Assembly (NCBI RefSeq): GCF_000427905.1
Contig: NZ_ATYX01000010.1
Coordinates: 80,499 to 144,498, forward strand
Length of the DNA: 64,000 nt
Source: Thermocrispum agreste DSM 44070
GTDB lineage: Bacteria; Actinomycetota; Actinomycetes; Mycobacteriales; Pseudonocardiaceae
Direction of reading: 5' to 3'
In this document: one piece after another, positions 41,470 through 51,402 of the stretch
Numbering within the stretch: the first letter of the stretch is position 1
Layout of the letters: each line of letters starts with the position of its first letter
The notes under the pieces: generated by a model
Databases searched by the model: none
The model's input: the letters and a program-made list of their open reading frames with translations, nothing else
Told to the model about the DNA's origin: nothing
Position numbers and translations under genes: made by a program

Positions 41470-42686
41470 CGAAGGCCTCCCTGGCCCTGCGGCGGCCGCG
41501 GTTCGCGGCCCGGCGGGTACGGCGACCACCGATTCTCCGGGATGCGCGCCACCTGCTCGGGCGGCAGCTGCCCGCGCTGCACGCCCGGCTGGTCACCGCC
41601 GGGTCCCGGCGGCTGCGGGCGGGGCTGGGACGCCTGCTTCCCCGCCGCGGCCGGCGCGGCGTTGGCCGCGGCCACCGCGGGCGAGCGCACCCCGTAGAAC
41701 TGCTTCTGCTCCTCGGTGAGCGACTCGATGATGGCTTCCTGCGCCTTCGGCGGCAGCTCGTGCAGCATGCGCATGACGCGATCGGTCCGGCGCTTGTCGC
41801 CCTTGCGCGGCGGCAGGCCGGGAGTGGGCTGCATCTGCTTGGGCACGCCGGTGATCTCCTCCACCCCGCCCGCGTGGTGGCCTGCTTCGAACATCGCCCT
41901 CTCCGCGGCCAGCGTGGCGGAGTCCTTCTCCTCCGACATGCCGATCGGGCCGTCCATGCGGCCGTTGAGGAACTGCTTGACCACCGGCTCGTCGGAGGTG
42001 AGCAGCACCTCGCGCGGCCCGAACATGACCAGCTCCTTGCGGAACAGCATGCCGATGTTGTCCGGCACCGTGCGGGCCAGGTTGATGTTGTGGGTGACGA
42101 TCAGGAACGTCGCGTCGATCTGCGCGTTGACGTCGAGGAAGAGCTGGGAGATGTAGGTGGTGCGCACCGGGTCCAGGCCCGAGTCCGGCTCGTCCACCAA
42201 AATGATCTCCGGTTCCAGCACCAACGCCCTCGCCAGTCCGGCACGCTTGCGCATACCGCCGGAGATCTCGCCGGGCAGCTTCTTCTCCGCGCCTGCCAGG
42301 CCGGTCATCTCCAGCTTCTCCAGCACGTTGCGCCGGATCTCGGTCTCCGACATCTTGGTGTGCTCGCGCAGCGGGAACGCCACGTTGTCGTAGAGGGTCA
42401 TCGAGCCGAACAGAGCGCCGTCCTGGAACAGCACGCCGAACAGCTTGCGCACCTCGTACAGCTCGGACTCCGAGCACGACACGATGTCGATGCCGTTGAT
42501 GATGCACTTGCCGCGATCCGGCTTGAGCAGCCCGATCATCGACTTCAAGAACACCGACTTGCCGGTACCGGACGGGCCAAGCAGCGCCGACACCTCACCC
42601 GGCGGCAACGTCAGCGTCACGTCCCGCCAGATGGTTTGGTTCCCGAAGGACTTCGTCAGGCCTTCGACGATGACCTCGGCTCCCAT
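41466..42686 (-). CDS. Mce system ATPase (MceG/Mkl, MlaF-like)
   Basis: ABC ATPase that powers Mce lipid import, 406 residues. Walker A GPSGTGKSVFLKS, Q-loop LFQDGALFGSMT, signature ISGGMRKRAGLARALV and Walker B ILVDEPDSGLDPVRTT are intact. About 170 C-terminal residues beyond the MlaF core include SLTEEQKQFYG and a Pro/Gln-rich tail; mycobacterial Mkl also has such an extension. ATG 42686 has AGGAGGG four bases upstream. Here the ATPase heads the operon with both permeases, whereas in M. tuberculosis mkl is a single gene, also just downstream of rplL. Confidence 0.92.
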   Translation of the reverse strand: MGAEVIVEGLTKSFGNQTIWRDVTLTLPPGEVSALLGPSGTGKSVFLKSMIGLLKPDRGKCIINGIDIVSCSESELYEVRKLFGVLFQDGALFGSMTLYDNVAFPLREHTKMSETEIRRNVLEKLEMTGLAGAEKKLPGEISGGMRKRAGLARALVLEPEIILVDEPDSGLDPVRTTYISQLFLDVNAQIDATFLIVTHNINLARTVPDNIGMLFRKELVMFGPREVLLTSDEPVVKQFLNGRMDGPIGMSEEKDSATLAAERAMFEAGHHAGGVEEITGVPKQMQPTPGLPPRKGDKRRTDRVMRMLHELPPKAQEAIIESLTEEQKQFYGVRSPAVAAANAAPAAAGKQASQPRPQPPGPGGDQPGVQRGQLPPEQVARIPENRWSPYPPGREPRPPQGQGGLR

Positions 42687-42977
42687 CGACCCTCCTGAAT
42701 CCGCACTGCTCAAGGCCACGCCCGCGGGCCGCAGTTTCTCGGTGCAACGAGCCGGAGCGGCACAGGTTACTCGCCAGTCATGTTCTTTTCACCCGCAAGT
42801 GCCGTTCCGGCAGGGACGGCCCAGGGGGGGGGCAACCTACCGTCCGCGTGGCCCAGCTCATAGCAACCGTTACCACATTGCAGGCCAACGGAAGTTGCCC
42901 CGGACGCAGCACAGGGCAGGCACCCGAACGGATGCCTGCCCTGTGCGCACTGCGTTCGTCGGTCGTTCGACGAGAAG
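42687..42977. other. mce operon promoter interval, no gene
   Basis: About 290 bases between rplL and the mce ATPase gene. It holds the rplL terminator hairpin (42909-42946) and a C/G-run near 42820-42830; the promoter of the 11-gene mce operon should lie here but no clear -10/-35 pair stands out. Confidence 0.4.
42909..42946 (-). terminator. rplJL terminator hairpin
   Basis: Perfect 14-bp stem GCACAGGGCAGGCA (42909-42922) with its complement at 42933-42946 and a 10-base loop, 32 bases past the rplL stop. No U-tract. Confidence 0.75.
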
Positions 42978-43373
42978 TTACTTCAGGCTGACCGAAGCGC
43001 CGGCGCCCTCGAGCTTCTCCTTCGCCGCCTCGGCGGCCTCCTTGTCGACCTTCTCCAGGATCGGCTTCGGAGCGGACTCGACCAGCTCCTTGGCCTCCTT
43101 CAGGCCCAGGCCGGAGACGATCTCCCGGACGACCTTGATGACCTGGATCTTCTTGTCACCGGCCGACTCGAGGATGACGTCGAACTCGTCCTGCTCGGCG
43201 GCAGCGGCCTCGCCACCGGCGGCCGGGGCACCCGGCGCGGCGGCCACGGCGGCGACCGGAGCAGCCGCGGTGACCTCGAAGGTCTCCTCGAACTTCTTCA
43301 CGAACTCACTCAGCTCGATCAGCGTCAGTTCCTTGAACGCCTCGAGCAGCTCGTCGGTGCTGAGCTTGGCCAT
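42978..43373 (-). CDS. rplL: 50S ribosomal protein L7/L12
   Basis: Stalk protein that recruits translation factors, 131 residues. N-terminal dimerisation helices ([20 protein letters not shown]), an Ala/Gly hinge, and the factor-binding C-terminal domain ([20 protein letters not shown]). Cotranscribed with rplJ, 36 bases upstream. Confidence 0.97.
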   Translation of the reverse strand: MAKLSTDELLEAFKELTLIELSEFVKKFEETFEVTAAAPVAAVAAAPGAPAAGGEAAAAEQDEFDVILESAGDKKIQVIKVVREIVSGLGLKEAKELVESAPKPILEKVDKEAAEAAKEKLEGAGASVSLK

Positions 43374-43409
43374 GGTGGCCTTCCTTTCTTGTGCGGGCTT
43401 GGGCTGGTG

Positions 43410-43961
43410 TCAGCTCTCGGCAGGGGTGTCGGTGCTGTCGCCGGATTCGCCCTTGCGCTTGTCCTCCAGCGCGGCGGCGAGCCTGGCGACCTGGGTGGCA
43501 GGAGCCGCGAACAGGGCGGCGGCCTGCGACAACTTCGCCTTGAACGCGCCAGCGGCCTTGGCCAGCAACACCTCGCGGCTCTCCAGGTCGGCGAGACGGG
43601 AGATCTCGTCGACGGTGAGCGGGTTGCCGTCCATGTAGCCGCCCTTGATCTGCAGGGCGTCGTTGTCCTTCGCGAACTTCTTGAGCGCCTTCGCCGCGTC
43701 GACCGGCTCGCCCTTGATGAAGGCGATCGCGGTCGGACCGACGAACAGGTCGTCAAGACCTTGCACGCCCGCTTCCGCGGCAGCGCGCTTGACGAGCGTG
43801 TTCTTCGCGACCCGGTACTTCGCACCAGCGCCGAGGGCGCGACGCAGCTCGGTGAGCTGGGATACCGAGAGGCCGTCGTACTTGGTGATCACCGCGGCCG
43901 AGCTGGTGCGGAAGTCCTCCGCGAGCTCGGCGACGGCGGCCACCTTGCTCGGCTTCGCCAT
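43410..43961 (-). CDS. rplJ: 50S ribosomal protein L10
   Basis: Stalk base protein that anchors L7/L12 dimers, 183 residues ([20 protein letters not shown]). ATG 43961 follows GAGGAGG; the frame stays open far upstream but only this start fits. C-terminal helices for L12 binding are present ([20 protein letters not shown]). Normally autoregulated through its mRNA leader, which lies directly upstream. Confidence 0.96.
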   Translation of the reverse strand: MAKPSKVAAVAELAEDFRTSSAAVITKYDGLSVSQLTELRRALGAGAKYRVAKNTLVKRAAAEAGVQGLDDLFVGPTAIAFIKGEPVDAAKALKKFAKDNDALQIKGGYMDGNPLTVDEISRLADLESREVLLAKAAGAFKAKLSQAAALFAAPATQVARLAAALEDKRKGESGDSTDTPAES

Positions 43962-44285
43962 CCAGCGCCTCCTCTCTTGGCTGGCGACCGCAGGCATCGA
44001 AGCCCCCACATACGACAAACGCCCCGGCGCAGGACGGCGCGGGGCGTACACATGAGCACACGCACAAGCGTGGCCAAGCCTCGTCCTCCTGCGCGGGCCG
44101 CCCGCGGCTGCGGGACCTTCGATCCATCCCGGGGATGGATGACCAGCGGTCTTCGGTAGAACCTTGTCGAGGATACGGCACGGCTTCGCAGCCCCCGGCA
44201 CCGGGTCGGGCTTTGCGGGCCGGTGTGGGCAAGCCGGGTCAACTTGCCGCGGACACCCGAGACCTCGGCGACCGCGGCAGGCATC
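43962..44285 (-). promoter_or_regulatory. rplJ leader region with hairpin
   Basis: The 320 bases before rplJ (shared with the divergent membrane-protein gene) hold no gene. A strong GC hairpin (44019-44030 with 44036-44047; outer stem ACGCCCC/GGGGCGT) lies about 60-90 bases before the start codon. L10-leader autoregulation is known for bacterial rplJL; that this hairpin is part of it is inference. Confidence 0.45.
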
Positions 44286-45371
44286 ATGGACGCCGTGGCG
44301 GATCAGCGACACGACGACCAGCAGCCGGACCCGCGCGACGGCCAGCAGGCTTCGCCCGGATCCCAGGCCGGGGCGAGCACGTCTGCGGACACCCCGGAGG
44401 GCACCGCAGCGGGTTCACCGGACGCGCCGGGCGCCTCGAGCGCGCCGGTGCCCGCGCCGGGCGGACCGCCGAGCGTGGCCTCCGGGCAGCACGGCCCCGG
44501 CGACGCCCAGGTCCCCGCCACCCAGCTGGACCCGGAGCAGCTGCGGCTGTTCCAGGAATTCCAGCAGTTCCAACAGTTCAAGCGGTTCCAGGAGTTCCAA
44601 CAGGCCCAGCAGCAGGGTCTGATCCCGCCTGCCACCCAACAGGCCGGGACGGCGCTTCCTGCACCACCGGTGCAGCCGCCCAGCGCTGCCGTCCAGCAGG
44701 CCGGCCCCGCGCACACGGGTCAGCTCCAGCCGGCTGCCGCCCGCGAGGTCATGCCATCGGCCGCGGGGGAAGCGAACGGCCAGCCGACAGGCAAGGGCAA
44801 GGCCCCCCGGTGGCTGGTCTCCCTCGGCGGGAAGATCCTCGGCGCTTTGCTGATGCTCGCGGCGATCGTGGTCGGCGCGGCCATCGCGATCGACTACTTC
44901 TTCGGCGCGGACGACCCGGTGAGCCCGGAGGAGCACGCCAGCCTGGGCGGTAAGAAGGCCGAAGGGACGAAGCTGTACGCGAGCAATCCGTACGAGGCGG
45001 TGCGCCGCGTCTACGACGACATCGCCCAGGGCGCGACCGAGGACATCTGCTACCGGTTCGACGAAGCGGCGCGCGAGCAGTTCGCCTCCGCTTTCAACCA
45101 CGAGACCTGCAGCGATGCCGCCGCCGAGCTGCACAGCAAGGTCACCGACGCGGACTCCTACGCCGAGTCGCTGCCGTCCCACGTGTCCAATCCGCAGCTC
45201 GGCGACGAGATCGAGATCGACTCGTGCCAGGTCGGTATCGCCCCGGGGGGCGTGGTCGGCGGGCCCGCGCTCGGTGTGTTCACCGTGTCGAAGATCCCGA
45301 ACGCCGAAGGCGACCAGTGGATCATCACCGAGTACGTCCCCGGCCCGGAGAAGTGCCCGCGGAAGCCCTGA
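44286..45371 (+). CDS. membrane protein with Gln/Phe-rich heptad stretch
   Basis: A 361-residue protein of unknown function. The first 160 residues are disordered, Pro/Ala/Gln-rich, with a striking [20 protein letters not shown] run (about residues 87-106); one membrane segment follows ([20 protein letters not shown], about 190-210), then a 150-residue extracytoplasmic domain with three cysteines (DICYRF, ETCSDA, DSCQVG) plus one near the end. It is divergent from rplJ and interrupts the usual rplA-rplJ neighbourhood. ATG 44286 and GTG 44295 are both possible starts. Confidence 0.7.
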   Translation: MDAVADQRHDDQQPDPRDGQQASPGSQAGASTSADTPEGTAAGSPDAPGASSAPVPAPGGPPSVASGQHGPGDAQVPATQLDPEQLRLFQEFQQFQQFKRFQEFQQAQQQGLIPPATQQAGTALPAPPVQPPSAAVQQAGPAHTGQLQPAAAREVMPSAAGEANGQPTGKGKAPRWLVSLGGKILGALLMLAAIVVGAAIAIDYFFGADDPVSPEEHASLGGKKAEGTKLYASNPYEAVRRVYDDIAQGATEDICYRFDEAAREQFASAFNHETCSDAAAELHSKVTDADSYAESLPSHVSNPQLGDEIEIDSCQVGIAPGGVVGGPALGVFTVSKIPNAEGDQWIITEYVPGPEKCPRKP

Positions 45372-45419
45372 TCCGCGGCCGACCCCGGCCACACCCGCTA
45401 CCACCAACAGGACCGACGG

Positions 45420-45827
45420 TCATGGCAAGTCCTTCGGTAGCGACAGCCGTGTTTGGTACTGGCGCACTCTCTGTGCGAACTGCGGACAACCAGCCTTCTC
45501 CAGGTGCTCCGCCATCGACGCTTTGCCGCTCTTCTTCAGCCAATACAGGGTCTGCCGCAGCGTGGCCTCCCGGACGTGGATCGGAGAACATTCGTCAATC
45601 AAGAGGAAGAACTCGTCCGGCGCGTACACCTCGTACGGCAGTTCGACGTCCTCCGCTGCTGCCTCCTGCAGACCACGGTCGCAGCTCAAGACGTAGTCAG
45701 CACCGCGGGCGACAGCTGCGGCGTGTACGTGAGCATCGTGCTGATCGGATCCGGGAAACGATCCGTCCATGTCGAAGTCCTCGACCCGACCGCCCTCGAA
45801 GGTGCTCACGATCCGATCGCGTACCAA
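45420..45827 (-). pseudogene. truncated PIN-domain (VapC-like) protein gene
   Basis: The 135-residue frame carries the C-terminal half of a PIN nuclease: GSDQHDAHVHAAAVARGADY then VLSCDRG, with the second acidic cluster. The N-terminal part with the first catalytic Asp (usually LDTNVL) is missing; upstream there is only the rplA terminator. The nominal start is a TTG without ribosome-binding site. No antitoxin gene is adjacent. Probably a deleted toxin remnant. Confidence 0.6.
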
Positions 45828-45862
45828 AGCACTCTGTGGAGACGCACATGTCCCCTGACAAC

Positions 45863-45901
45863 GCCGAAGGGCGGCCCGGGATGGCCGGGCCGCCCTTCGG
45901 C
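45863..45901 (-). terminator. rplA terminator hairpin
   Basis: Perfect 17-bp stem (45863-45879 with 45885-45901, GCCGAAGGGCGGCCCGG) and loop GATGG, 35 bases past the rplA stop. No U-tract. Confidence 0.8.
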
Positions 45902-45935
45902 AGAGCTTGTGAGCCTTGTCAGCTGCGGATGACCG

Positions 45936-46658
45936 TCAGGCCGCTGCCTCCGCCTCCGCCAGCAGGTCGCGGGTCTTCGCCGGGTCGACCGGGATGCCCG
46001 GGCCCATCGTCGTGGTGAACGTGACCTTCTTCAGGTAGCGCCCCTTGGCCGCGGACGGCTTGGCCCGCAGGATCTCGTCCAGCGCGGCGGCGTAGTTCTC
46101 CACCAGCTGCTCGGCCGTGAACGACACCTTGCCGATGATGAAGTGCAGGTTCGCCTGCTTGTCCACTCGGAAGGTGACCTTGCCGCCCTTGATGTCGGCG
46201 ACCGCCTTGGCCACGTCCGGAGTCACGGTGCCGGTCTTCGGGTTCGGCATCAGGCCACGCGGACCGAGGATGCGTGCGATCCGCCCGACCTTGGCCATCT
46301 GGTCGGGGGTGGCGATGGCGGCGTCGAAGTCCAGCCAGCCGCCCTGGATGCGCTGAATCAGGTCGTCGCTGCCGACCACCTCGGCGCCGGCCTGCTCGGC
46401 CTCCATGGCCTTCTCACCGGTCGCGAAGACGGCCACCCGGACGGTCTTACCGGTGCCGTGCGGCAGGTTCACGGTGCCCCGGACCATCTGGTCCGCCTTG
46501 CGCGGGTCCACACCCAGGCGCATGGCGACCTCGACCGTCGCGTCCATCTTGGTGGTGGAGGTCTCCTTGGCCAGCCGGGCCGCCTCCAGCGGCGTGTACA
46601 GCCGGGTGCGGTCGATCTTCTCCAACGCCTGCAGGTACTTCTTGCTGCGCTTTGCCAT
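45936..46658 (-). CDS. rplA: 50S ribosomal protein L1
   Basis: 240 residues, complete L1 ([20 protein letters not shown]; signature [20 protein letters not shown]). Forms the L1 stalk and, in other bacteria, represses its own operon. It lies 72 bases behind rplK. Confidence 0.97.
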   Translation of the reverse strand: MAKRSKKYLQALEKIDRTRLYTPLEAARLAKETSTTKMDATVEVAMRLGVDPRKADQMVRGTVNLPHGTGKTVRVAVFATGEKAMEAEQAGAEVVGSDDLIQRIQGGWLDFDAAIATPDQMAKVGRIARILGPRGLMPNPKTGTVTPDVAKAVADIKGGKVTFRVDKQANLHFIIGKVSFTAEQLVENYAAALDEILRAKPSAAKGRYLKKVTFTTTMGPGIPVDPAKTRDLLAEAEAAA

Positions 46659-46730
46659 GTGTCTGTCCTTCGCGGATCAGTCGTGGTGTCCGGGCCAGCG
46701 CCTGGCCCTCCCACGCTCGAAGCGGGTTGC

Positions 46731-47162
46731 TTACTCGACCGTGATGCCCATCGACCGGGCGGTGCCTGCGATGATCTTGGCCGCCTGCTCGATGTCGGTC
46801 GCGTTCAGGTCGGCCTTCTTGGTCTCGGCGATCTCCCTGACCTGGTCCCAGGTCACCGTGCCGACCTTGTTCTTGTGCGGCTCGCCCGAGCCCTTCTCCA
46901 CGCCGGCGGCCTTCAGCAGCAGCTGCGCCGCGGGCGGGGTCTTGAGCTTGAAGTCGAACGAGCGGTCCTCGTAGACGGAGATCTCCACCGGCACCACGTT
47001 GCCGCGCTGCGACTCGGTCGCGGCGTTGTAGGCCTTGCAGAACTCCATGATGTTGACGCCGTGCTGACCCAGCGCAGGGCCGACCGGCGGAGCCGGGTTG
47101 GCCTGGCCCGCGGGGATCTGCAGCTTGATGATCGCCGCCAGCTTCTTCTTCTTGGGTGGCAT
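46731..47162 (-). CDS. rplK: 50S ribosomal protein L11
   Basis: 143 residues with the L11 signature ([34 protein letters not shown]). Binds the GTPase-centre rRNA with L10-L12. Follows nusG in the secE-nusG-rplK-rplA order. Confidence 0.97.
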   Translation of the reverse strand: MPPKKKKLAAIIKLQIPAGQANPAPPVGPALGQHGVNIMEFCKAYNAATESQRGNVVPVEISVYEDRSFDFKLKTPPAAQLLLKAAGVEKGSGEPHKNKVGTVTWDQVREIAETKKADLNATDIEQAAKIIAGTARSMGITVE

Positions 47163-47242
47163 GTCGTTTCCTTGTGTGTGTTGTCATCCCGCGCACCTGC
47201 CGTAGCGCGGGCTCCTGCAAGCTCTGCCGGCCTCGTGGACCG

Positions 47243-48031
47243 TCAGATCTTGGAGACCTGGTGGAAGCCCAGCTCGACCGGCGTCTCCCGACCGAAGATC
47301 GACACCAGCACCTTGAGCTTCTGGGCGACCGGGTTGACCTCGGAGATCGTCGCCGGGAGCGTGGCGAACGGGCCGTCCATGACGGTGACCGACTCGCCGA
47401 CCTCGAAGTCCACCTCGACGACCTCGCCCGCGGCGACGTCCGCCCCCTCCTCGGCACCGGCCTTGGCCTTGCCCGCCGCCTTCTCCGGCTTCGGCAGCAA
47501 GAACTTGACCACCTCGTCCAGGCTCAGCGGGGACGGGTTGTTGGTGGCGCCGACGAAACCGGTCACGCCCGGCGTGTTGCGGACCGCGCTCCACGACTCG
47601 TCGTTGAGCTCCATCCGGACCAGGATGTAGCCGGGCAGCACCTTGCGCTGCACCAGCTTGCGCTGGCCGTTCTTGATCTCGGTGACCTCTTCGGTCGGCA
47701 CCTCGACCTGGAAGATGTAGTCCTCGACGTCCAGCGTCTGCCGACGCATCTCTAGGTTGGCCTTGACCTTGTTCTCGTACCCGGCGTAGGAGTGCACCAC
47801 GTACCACTGGCCGGGCAGCTTGCTCAGCTCCTCGCGCAGCTGCTCGGCCGGATCCGGCTCCTCGTCGACCTCGGCCGACTCGGCGGCCTCGGCCTGGTCG
47901 CCGGCGTCAGCCTGGCCTTCTGGGCGGGCGTCCTGGCCGGTCTCCTCGGCAGTCTCCGGCTGGCGCTCGTCGGCCACCGCCTCGTCCGTGGCGTCGACGG
48001 CAGCACCGTTGGCTGCGTTCTCCGAGGTCAC
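47243..48031 (-). CDS. nusG: transcription termination/antitermination factor NusG
   Basis: 262 residues. The NGN domain ([20 protein letters not shown]) starts near residue 77 after an acidic, low-complexity N-terminal extension normal for actinobacteria; the KOW domain ([20 protein letters not shown]) closes the protein. An Ala/Gly/Glu-rich insert ([14 protein letters not shown]) lies between the domains. GTG 48031 follows GAGGA. Confidence 0.96.
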   Translation of the reverse strand: MTSENAANGAAVDATDEAVADERQPETAEETGQDARPEGQADAGDQAEAAESAEVDEEPDPAEQLREELSKLPGQWYVVHSYAGYENKVKANLEMRRQTLDVEDYIFQVEVPTEEVTEIKNGQRKLVQRKVLPGYILVRMELNDESWSAVRNTPGVTGFVGATNNPSPLSLDEVVKFLLPKPEKAAGKAKAGAEEGADVAAGEVVEVDFEVGESVTVMDGPFATLPATISEVNPVAQKLKVLVSIFGRETPVELGFHQVSKI

Positions 48032-48067
48032 GTTGCAGTCCTCACAATCTCTCTTCGCTCGCGCCGA

Positions 48068-48484
48068 TCAGCCGAACAACGCGAAGACGGCCTTGGCGAA
48101 CACCCAGTCCAGCGCCCACACCAGCGCCACCATGAAGGCGACGAAGGCGAGCACGACCGCGGTGTAGGTGACCATCTGCTTCCGGGTTGGCCAGATGACC
48201 TTGCGCAGCTCCGCGACGACCTCCCGCAGGAAGCGGGAGATCCGCCGGAAGATCGACTGCTTCTCGCCGTCGTCCTCCCGCTTGGTTGCCGGGGCCGGGG
48301 AGCCCTTGCGCTTGGCGGGCGCCGAGGCGGACGAACCACGACCGGCCTTGCCTGCACCGACGGCGGCGGGCTGCTTGACCGCATCGCCGGCAGCCCGCCT
48401 GCGGGCACGCCGACCCGCGGCGGTCTCCGGCCGGCGCGGACGCCGCGCGTCCTCGCCGTTGCCCTTCGCGCCGTCGTCGCTCAC
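48068..48484 (-). CDS. secE: preprotein translocase subunit SecE
   Basis: 138 residues: about 70 basic low-complexity residues, then the SecE core with amphipathic helix ([20 protein letters not shown]) and one membrane segment ([20 protein letters not shown]). GTG 48484 follows AAGGAG; the frame is open into the tRNA gene but that part is not coding. Works in the SecYEG channel. Confidence 0.95.
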   Translation of the reverse strand: MSDDGAKGNGEDARRPRRPETAAGRRARRRAAGDAVKQPAAVGAGKAGRGSSASAPAKRKGSPAPATKREDDGEKQSIFRRISRFLREVVAELRKVIWPTRKQMVTYTAVVLAFVAFMVALVWALDWVFAKAVFALFG

Positions 48485-48523
48485 GCTCGAACTCCTTAGC
48501 TCGTGGCCGGTCTGTGCACTTGG

Positions 48524-48596
<73 letters not shown>

Positions 48597-48741
48597 ATGG
48601 CAGCGCCCGCTTGCGCCGAAGCGGACACACGAACTCGACACCGTGTCGGCCCCGCGGGCACACGGTCGTCGGCGTTCAAGTAAGGGAGTGTACGGCAACG
48701 CCGACTCGTGCCTGAGTTCGGTCCCGTGAAACGATGCATCC

Positions 48742-49965
48742 ATGGCCGATTCACACTCAGCGCAAGCCCGTCGAATTTCCGAGCGTATCGCCTCGATCGA
48801 GCCCTCCGCCACCCTGGCGGTGGACGCCAAGGCCAAGGAGCTGAAGGCCCAGGGTGTCCCGGTGATCGGCTTCGGCGCTGGTCAGCCCGACTTCCCCACG
48901 CCGGAGCACGTGGTGGAGGCGGCGGCGAAGGCGGTGCGGGACCGCGCCAACCACGGCTACACCGCCGCCGGGGGCCTGCCCCAGCTGCGCGAAGCGATCG
49001 CCGAGAAGACGCTGCGCGACTCCGGTGTGCGGATCAGCCCGTCCCAGGTGCTGGTCACCAACGGCGGCAAGCAGGCCGTCTACTCGGCGTTCGCCACGTT
49101 GTGCGACCCGGGCGACGAGGTGCTGCTGCCCGCGCCGTACTGGACCAGCTACCCGGAAGCGATCAAGCTGGCCGGTGGTGTGCCGGTGCAGGTGACCGCC
49201 GACGAGTCGACCGGCTACCTGGTCTCCGTCGAGCAGCTGGAAGCGGCCAGGACGCCGCGCACCAAGGTGCTGCTGTTCAACTCCCCGTCGAACCCGACCG
49301 GCGCGGTCTACCCGCGCGAGCAGGTGGAGGCGATCGGCCGCTGGGCGCTGGAGCACGGCATCTGGGTGGTCACCGACGAGATCTACGAGCACCTGGTCTA
49401 CGACGGCGTCCGGGCCACGCCGATCACCGCAGCGGTTCCGGAGCTGGCCGACACCACGCTGGTGCTCAACGGGGTGGCCAAGACCTACTCGATGACCGGC
49501 TGGCGGGTCGGCTGGATGCACGGTCCGCAGGACGTCATCAAGGCCGCCACGTCGTTCCAGTCGCACCTGTGCGGCAACGTGTCGAACGTGGCCCAGCAGG
49601 CCGCCCTGGCGGCGCTCTCCGGCCCGCAAGACGCCGTGGAGGAGATGCGCCAGGTGTTCGACCGGCGCAGGCGCAAGATCGTCTCGATGCTGTCGGAGAT
49701 CCCCGGCGTCGAGTGCCCGACACCGCAGGGCGCCTTCTACGCCTACCCGTCGGTGAAATCGTTCCTCGGCAAGCCGCTGCGCGGCTCGACGGCGCAGAAC
49801 ACCGTGGAGCTGGCCGACCTGGTGCTGCAGCACGCCGAGGTGGCGATCGTCCCCGGTGAGGCGTTCGGCACCCCCGGCTACTTCCGGATGTCCTACGCGC
49901 TGTCCGACGACGACCTGGTCGAGGGTGTGTCCCGGCTCGGCAAGCTGCTCAGCGAAGTGGCGTGA
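48742..49965 (+). CDS. pyridoxal-phosphate aminotransferase (aspartate aminotransferase type)
   Basis: Class I aminotransferase, 407 residues. Substrate loop [46 protein letters not shown], and the PLP lysine Lys247 in [16 protein letters not shown]; the closing Arg is in [10 protein letters not shown]. Close to the AspC/AlaA group of actinobacteria placed beside secE. ATG 48742 is clear. Substrate pair (aspartate or similar) inferred from family. Confidence 0.93.
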   Translation: MADSHSAQARRISERIASIEPSATLAVDAKAKELKAQGVPVIGFGAGQPDFPTPEHVVEAAAKAVRDRANHGYTAAGGLPQLREAIAEKTLRDSGVRISPSQVLVTNGGKQAVYSAFATLCDPGDEVLLPAPYWTSYPEAIKLAGGVPVQVTADESTGYLVSVEQLEAARTPRTKVLLFNSPSNPTGAVYPREQVEAIGRWALEHGIWVVTDEIYEHLVYDGVRATPITAAVPELADTTLVLNGVAKTYSMTGWRVGWMHGPQDVIKAATSFQSHLCGNVSNVAQQAALAALSGPQDAVEEMRQVFDRRRRKIVSMLSEIPGVECPTPQGAFYAYPSVKSFLGKPLRGSTAQNTVELADLVLQHAEVAIVPGEAFGTPGYFRMSYALSDDDLVEGVSRLGKLLSEVA

Positions 49966-49978
49966 AGCGCGATCGGCA

Positions 49979-50020
49979 CAGGGTCCGCCGGACTCGGCAA
50001 CCGACGACCGGCGGACCCTG
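49979..50020 (+). terminator. hairpin after the aminotransferase gene
   Basis: 13-bp perfect stem (49979-49991 with 50008-50020, CAGGGTCCGCCGG) with a 16-base loop, 13 bases after the stop. No U-tract. Nothing else is seen to 50200. Confidence 0.65.
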
Positions 50021-50200
50021 CCGGATCGGCGCGCGAGCCGACATCCCGCACGAGGAAACTCGGTGATGTTCGCCACCCCTACCGCGTGGTCGTGGCCATC
50101 GCTGGTTCGGCCGTTCCCGATGGGGAGCCCCCGCGAAGCTCCGCAGATCACGTCCTGAATCGGCCGTGGTGGGTAGGTGAGAGGCGTGGCGGGTCGGTGA

Positions 50201-50620
50201 TCAGTCGATCCGCACCACGGCGGTGGCCTTGCCCAGTACCGGGCGGCCTTCGAACTTCGCGGTGATCGCCACGGTGGCGCGCCCGTCGGAGATCTCCGTC
50301 ACCTTGCCGGTGAGCTCGACCTCGGCGCCCTTGTCGTCGTCCGGCACCACGACCGGCCGGGTGAACCGCGCGAACAGGTCGACGACCCGCCCGGAGTCCC
50401 CGGTCCATTCGGTCACCAGCCTGCCAGCCAGCGCCATGGTCAGCATGCCGTGCGCGATCACGCCCGGCAGGCCGGACTCGGTGGCCTGCCGTTCGTTCCA
50501 GTGGATCGGGTTGAAGTCCAGGGAAGCGCCCGCGTAGCGGATCAGGTCCTTGCGGGTGATGCGGACGTTCAGCGGGGGCAGCTCGGTGCCGACCTCGACG
50601 GCGCTCAGATCGGCGCTCAT
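50201..50620 (-). CDS. hadB: MaoC-like (3R)-hydroxyacyl dehydratase, HadB type
   Basis: 139 residues, hot-dog fold with the hydratase motif (YAGASLDFNPIHWNE: catalytic Asp and His) and GVIAHGMLTMALAGRL. HadB is the catalytic half of the HadAB heterodimer. ATG 50620 overlaps the hadA stop (ATGA). In mycobacteria hadAB(C) acts in FAS-II for mycolates and lies beside rpmG and secE, the same setting as here; no hadC is present, so a role in ordinary fatty acid or related dehydration is likely. Confidence 0.88.
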   Translation of the reverse strand: MSADLSAVEVGTELPPLNVRITRKDLIRYAGASLDFNPIHWNERQATESGLPGVIAHGMLTMALAGRLVTEWTGDSGRVVDLFARFTRPVVVPDDDKGAEVELTGKVTEISDGRATVAITAKFEGRPVLGKATAVVRID

Positions 50621-51066
50621 GCGTCGGCTCCCCGGACGACCAGCTGGGCACGCGTGGTGCACACCAGCTCGCCGGACTCGTCGGTGATCTCGGCGCGCAG
50701 GTTCAAGAAGTCGTTGCCCATGCGGTCGAAAATGTCCTCGACGTAGGTGGTGATGCGCAGCTTGTCCCCGGCGTGCACCGGGCGCTGGTAGACGAAGCGC
50801 TGGTCGCCGTGCACCATCCGCGAGTAGTCCAGGCCCAGCTCGGGGTCGTTGATGATCGCGTTGATGGCGTCCAGGTTGATGATCGTCAAGAACGTCGGCG
50901 GGGCGATGACGTCGGGATAGCCAGCGGCTTGCGCGGCTGCCTTGTCCCGGCTCAGCGGGCTGGTGTCACCGATCGCGTCGGCGAACTCGGCGATCTTGGC
51001 GCGACTGACTTCGTACGTCTCCTTGGGCGGGTAGCACCGCCCGACGAATGACCGACTGAGTGCCAC
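50617..51066 (-). CDS. hadA: MaoC-like dehydratase, HadA type
   Basis: 149 residues, N-terminal MaoC-like hot-dog protein (RSFVGRCYPPKETYEVSRAK, IAPPTFLTIINLDAI, HGDQRFVYQRPVHAGDKL). It lacks the catalytic Asp/His motif of HadB, as expected for the substrate-binding half. First gene after rpmG, coupled to hadB. Confidence 0.88.
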   Translation of the reverse strand: MALSRSFVGRCYPPKETYEVSRAKIAEFADAIGDTSPLSRDKAAAQAAGYPDVIAPPTFLTIINLDAINAIINDPELGLDYSRMVHGDQRFVYQRPVHAGDKLRITTYVEDIFDRMGNDFLNLRAEITDESGELVCTTRAQLVVRGADA

Positions 51067-51096
51067 GTCAGGAGCTTATCCGCCGCGCAGGGAGAC

Positions 51097-51261
51097 TCAG
51101 CGGGTCTCCTTGTGCACCTGGTGCTTCCCGCAGTTCGGGCAGAACTTCTTCAGCTCGAGGCGGTCAGGGTCGTTCCGCTTGTTCTTGCGGGTGATGTAGT
51201 TGCGGTGCTTGCACTCTTCGCACGCGAGCGTGATCTTCGGTCGCACATCGGTGGCAGCCAC
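51097..51261 (-). CDS. rpmG: 50S ribosomal protein L33 (zinc form)
   Basis: 54 residues, GTG start at 51261 with AAAGGA upstream. It keeps both zinc pairs, Cys14/Cys17 ([11 protein letters not shown]) and Cys41/Cys44 (FCPNCGKH), so it is the C+ form. Between hadA and tRNA-Met/Thr, as in related genomes. Confidence 0.95.
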   Translation of the reverse strand: MAATDVRPKITLACEECKHRNYITRKNKRNDPDRLELKKFCPNCGKHQVHKETR

Positions 51262-51316
51262 TGCGTGTCCTTTCTCGTGGCGCGCCGTGGCGCCTTCTCA
51301 TCATCCCAACTTCGAG

Positions 51317-51390
51317 TAGCGGGGGCGGGACTTGAACCCGCGACACCACGATTATGAGCCGTGTGCTCTAACCACCTGAGCTACCCCGCC
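51317..51390 (-). tRNA. tRNA-Met (anticodon CAU)
   Basis: 74-nt cloverleaf on the minus strand: acceptor GGCGGGG with CCCCGCT, D-arm GCTCAGGTGGTTAGAGC, anticodon loop CTCATAA with CAT, T-arm GCGGGTTCAAGTCCCGC, discriminator A. CCA is not encoded. The GC pairs below the anticodon typical of initiators are absent, so it looks like an elongator. Confidence 0.95.
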
Positions 51391-51402
51391 AGGTCAGCGT
51401 GG

